Origin: Neorhizobium petrolearium
Lineage (GTDB): Bacteria; Pseudomonadota; Alphaproteobacteria; Rhizobiales; Rhizobiaceae
NCBI RefSeq assembly: GCF_017873175.1
Contig: NZ_JAGGJW010000001.1
Span: forward strand, 1-64,000
Direction: 5' to 3'
DNA length: 64,000 nucleotides
Shown: positions 62,301-64,000 of the stretch, in pieces
Layout of the letters: every line of letters begins with the position of its first letter
Position numbering within the stretch: the first letter of the stretch is position 1
Translations under genes and position numbers: made by a program
The notes under the pieces: generated by a model
Database searches by the model: none
Seen by the model: the letters and a program-made list of their open reading frames with translations, nothing else
Told to the model about the DNA's origin: nothing

Positions 62301-63281
62301 TCAGGCGGCCCGGCCGGAGCGCGTGTACTGGCCCTGCGGCCTGTACTGCACCAGATAGGAAGGCAGGACCGAGGTGGCGAGCGTCGGGCGGATGCCGATG
62401 GCTTCGAGCGTGCGCCCTTCCTTCACGGCGGCATCGGAAACCACGTTGTCCACCTTCAGAAGCTTCACCTGGTCGGGCGTGATTGGCGGCTGCACGAAGG
62501 GGATGAGCGAAGCGATGTTACCGATCAGCGATGCAATGCCGGAGGGCAGTGAAACCAGCCTGTTCTGCCGATTCGTGATGCGCAGCATCGTCTCGAGACA
62601 TTGACGGAAGGTCATGACTTCCGGACCGCCAAGCTCGTAGATCTTGCCTGGGGCGATCGTACCGTCGACGGAACGGGCGATGGTTTCGGCGACATCCTCG
62701 ACATAGACCGGCTGGAATTTCGTGTTGCCGCCGCCGACAAGCGGGAGGGCGGGGAAAATGCGCGCCATGGCGGCGAACTTGTTGAAGAAGCTGTCTTCCG
62801 GGCCGAACATGATCGACGGGCGGAGGATCACCGCATCCGGCATCAGGGAAAGGATCATCGCTTCCGCGCGGCCTTTGGTGCGGGCATAGGACGACTGCGA
62901 GTTCGGATCGGCGCCGATTGCGGAAATATGGGTAAGCTTGGCACCTGCGGCGCGGGCCGCTTCGGCAACCGAACGGGCACCGAAGTCCTGCACGGCGTCG
63001 AACGTGTTGCGGCTGGTCTCAAACATGATGCCGACACAGTTCACGACATGGGAAGCACCTTCGACCGCCCGGAAAACAGACTGGCGATAGCGAAGGTTGG
63101 CCTGGACGAGCGAGATCTGCCCGACATAACCGGCCGGCAGCAGGAAGCCTGCGAGATCCGGACGGCGCACGGCAACCCGCACGCGATAACCCCGTTTGGC
63201 AAGCGTCCGCACCACATGCCGCCCGACAAACCCCGATCCTCCGAAAACGGTAACGAGTGGCGGAAGGTTGTTGATGGTCAT
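62301..63281 (-). CDS. NDUFA9-like complex I assembly SDR
   Basis: A 326-residue atypical extended SDR. PLVTVFGGSGFVGRHVVRTLAKRGYRVRVAVRR is the cofactor-binding start, GASHVVNCVGIMFETSRNTFDAVQDFGARSVAEAARAAGAKLTHISAIGADPNSQSSYARTKGRAEAMI holds the Tyr-x-x-x-Lys-like YARTK, and YELGGPEVMTFRQCLETML lies near the end. It matches alphaproteobacterial NDUFA9-type proteins that support respiratory complex I. It reads away from the TRAP operon with a wide gap on both sides. Confidence 0.88.
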   Translation of the reverse strand: MTINNLPPLVTVFGGSGFVGRHVVRTLAKRGYRVRVAVRRPDLAGFLLPAGYVGQISLVQANLRYRQSVFRAVEGASHVVNCVGIMFETSRNTFDAVQDFGARSVAEAARAAGAKLTHISAIGADPNSQSSYARTKGRAEAMILSLMPDAVILRPSIMFGPEDSFFNKFAAMARIFPALPLVGGGNTKFQPVYVEDVAETIARSVDGTIAPGKIYELGGPEVMTFRQCLETMLRITNRQNRLVSLPSGIASLIGNIASLIPFVQPPITPDQVKLLKVDNVVSDAAVKEGRTLEAIGIRPTLATSVLPSYLVQYRPQGQYTRSGRAA

Positions 63282-63383
63282 GGCATGCTCCGGGAGCCGA
63301 TAGGGAAGGTTGAGAGCTGTTTAGCCGAATCGTGACGCGGGTGGAAGTGTCTCACTGCCGCACCTGCGATTGTTGTCCTCTCT

Positions 63384-63671
63384 TTAAATACCTTCCACGA
63401 CGACCATTTCCGCATCCGCAACTTCCTGGCGGATTTTCGCGGCGATCTGATATTCCGGCGAGTTGTAGCAGTCGACGGCAGCCTGCTTCGAAGGAAACTC
63501 GATCACCACGTTGCGGGCACGCGCTTTGCCTTCCAGCTCGGTGAAGTCGCCGCCGCGGGCGAGAAAGTTGGCGCCGTATTTGTCGAAGGCCACCTTAGCG
63601 GCTGCCACATAATCCTTGTACCGTTCCGAGTCTCGGATATCGACGCGGGCGATCCAGTATCCCTTGGCCAT
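63384..63671 (-). CDS. DUF1330 protein
   Basis: A 95-residue protein of the dimeric ferredoxin-like fold. MAKGYWIARVDIRDSERYKDYVAAAKVAFDKYGANFLARGGDFTELEG and NVVIEFPSKQAAVDCYNSPEYQ are DUF1330 landmarks. Function unknown. ATG at 63671 has GGAGGAG upstream; a start seven codons earlier is less likely. It stands alone and diverges from the secreted protein at 63734. Confidence 0.9.
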   Translation of the reverse strand: MAKGYWIARVDIRDSERYKDYVAAAKVAFDKYGANFLARGGDFTELEGKARARNVVIEFPSKQAAVDCYNSPEYQIAAKIRQEVADAEMVVVEGI

Positions 63672-63733
63672 GAAATCTCCTCCAATGCGCATTTCGATAT
63701 GCTGACTTCAGGCAAATCCTCGGGCAAGTCAAT

Positions 63734-64000
63734 ATGAAGAGCACCGCACGATATCTGGCCCCGGCCGTCTTTGCCGCCCTCTGGCTGCTTGCGAGGTCCG
63801 CCCCTGCACATGCGGCAGCGACTGTCTGCGGGGCGGAAATCCGTGCGGCCTTGGATGCACCGGTTTCGAAGGCTTCGAAGCCGGTCGAGATCGCCTGCAA
63901 TCTGAAACTCGCAGGGACAGACGTTATCACCATGCCGATCGCCTTTTCAGGCAGCGCTTCCTCGGGGGTGTCACTCGATTGCGACGGCGCGACGCTTGAC
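63734..64000 (+). CDS. Secreted protein, possibly parallel beta-helix (partial)
   Basis: The gene begins MKSTARYLAPAVFAALWLLARSAPAHA, a signal peptide with cleavage before AATVC, and runs off the window after 89 codons. The mature start contains IACNLKLAGTDVITMPIAFSGSASSGVSLDCDGATLD, whose LDCDGATLD repeat start is like right-handed parallel beta-helix proteins. The rest lies outside. Family assignment is tentative. Confidence 0.6.
   Translation, partial: MKSTARYLAPAVFAALWLLARSAPAHAAATVCGAEIRAALDAPVSKASKPVEIACNLKLAGTDVITMPIAFSGSASSGVSLDCDGATLD

Noticed and set aside
1..64000. tRNA, rRNA, riboswitch or CRISPR structures
   Set aside because: No cloverleaf-like, rRNA-like or spaced-repeat pattern was recognised on reading both strands; absence is not proven without a dedicated search.

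Overview
The window looks like chromosomal DNA of a Rhizobiales alphaproteobacterium, most likely Rhizobiaceae (Rhizobium, Agrobacterium or Neorhizobium type). This is inferred from high-GC coding sequence, a gene-transfer-agent spike-base protein, guaA/xseA/queG/uppP housekeeping genes of alphaproteobacterial type, an NDUFA9-like epimerase near uppP, an imelysin/DUF1111/DUF1513 iron operon with a possible Irr box, and a TakPQM-type TRAP transporter. No rRNA or tRNA gene and no CRISPR array was seen.

Layout. 0-10 kb is mostly core: a truncated sugar dehydrogenase at the left edge, a GtrA pair, the spike-base protein, xseA, a run of minus-strand enzymes (cyclase, M29 aminopeptidase, MBL hydrolase, YbaK, ArsC-like) and a soluble chemotaxis receptor. 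10-18.9 kb is a patchwork of small enzymes with their own regulators (AraC, TetR, XRE-cupin), several with clear operator palindromes. 18.9-33 kb is accessory and partly decayed. It holds remnants of a conjugative trb operon, a perfect 14-bp inverted repeat, two MFS transporters, a large ATPase-type regulator, a molybdenum hydroxylase cluster with one frameshifted gene, a cyclic-nucleotide-domain thioredoxin-reductase-like flavoprotein followed by a bacterial UBP zinc finger, and a truncated AlpA regulator.

33.06-43.98 kb is bounded by a 16-bp repeat of the 3' end of guaA, a known integration target, and is read here as a possible genomic island. It carries DUF417 (RclC-like), a sulfite-oxidase-like protein with a reductase, msrA, msrB, an HxlR regulator with an FMN reductase, a LysR regulator with a divergent hydrolase/AhpD-like/SnoaL/SDR operon, and two damaged genes. 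Together these suggest defence against oxidised methionine and reactive electrophiles or chlorine species.

44-64 kb returns to core genes: guaA, MTA/SAH nucleosidase, thioesterase, TspO, the four-gene imelysin iron operon, RsmB, RlpA, an epimerase-queG-GST overlap operon, uppP, the TRAP transporter, an NDUFA9-like protein, DUF1330 and the start of a secreted protein. The strongest leads are the flavoprotein/UBP zinc-finger pair, the guaA-bounded stress island, the trb relics, and three regulator/operator pairs readable from sequence.
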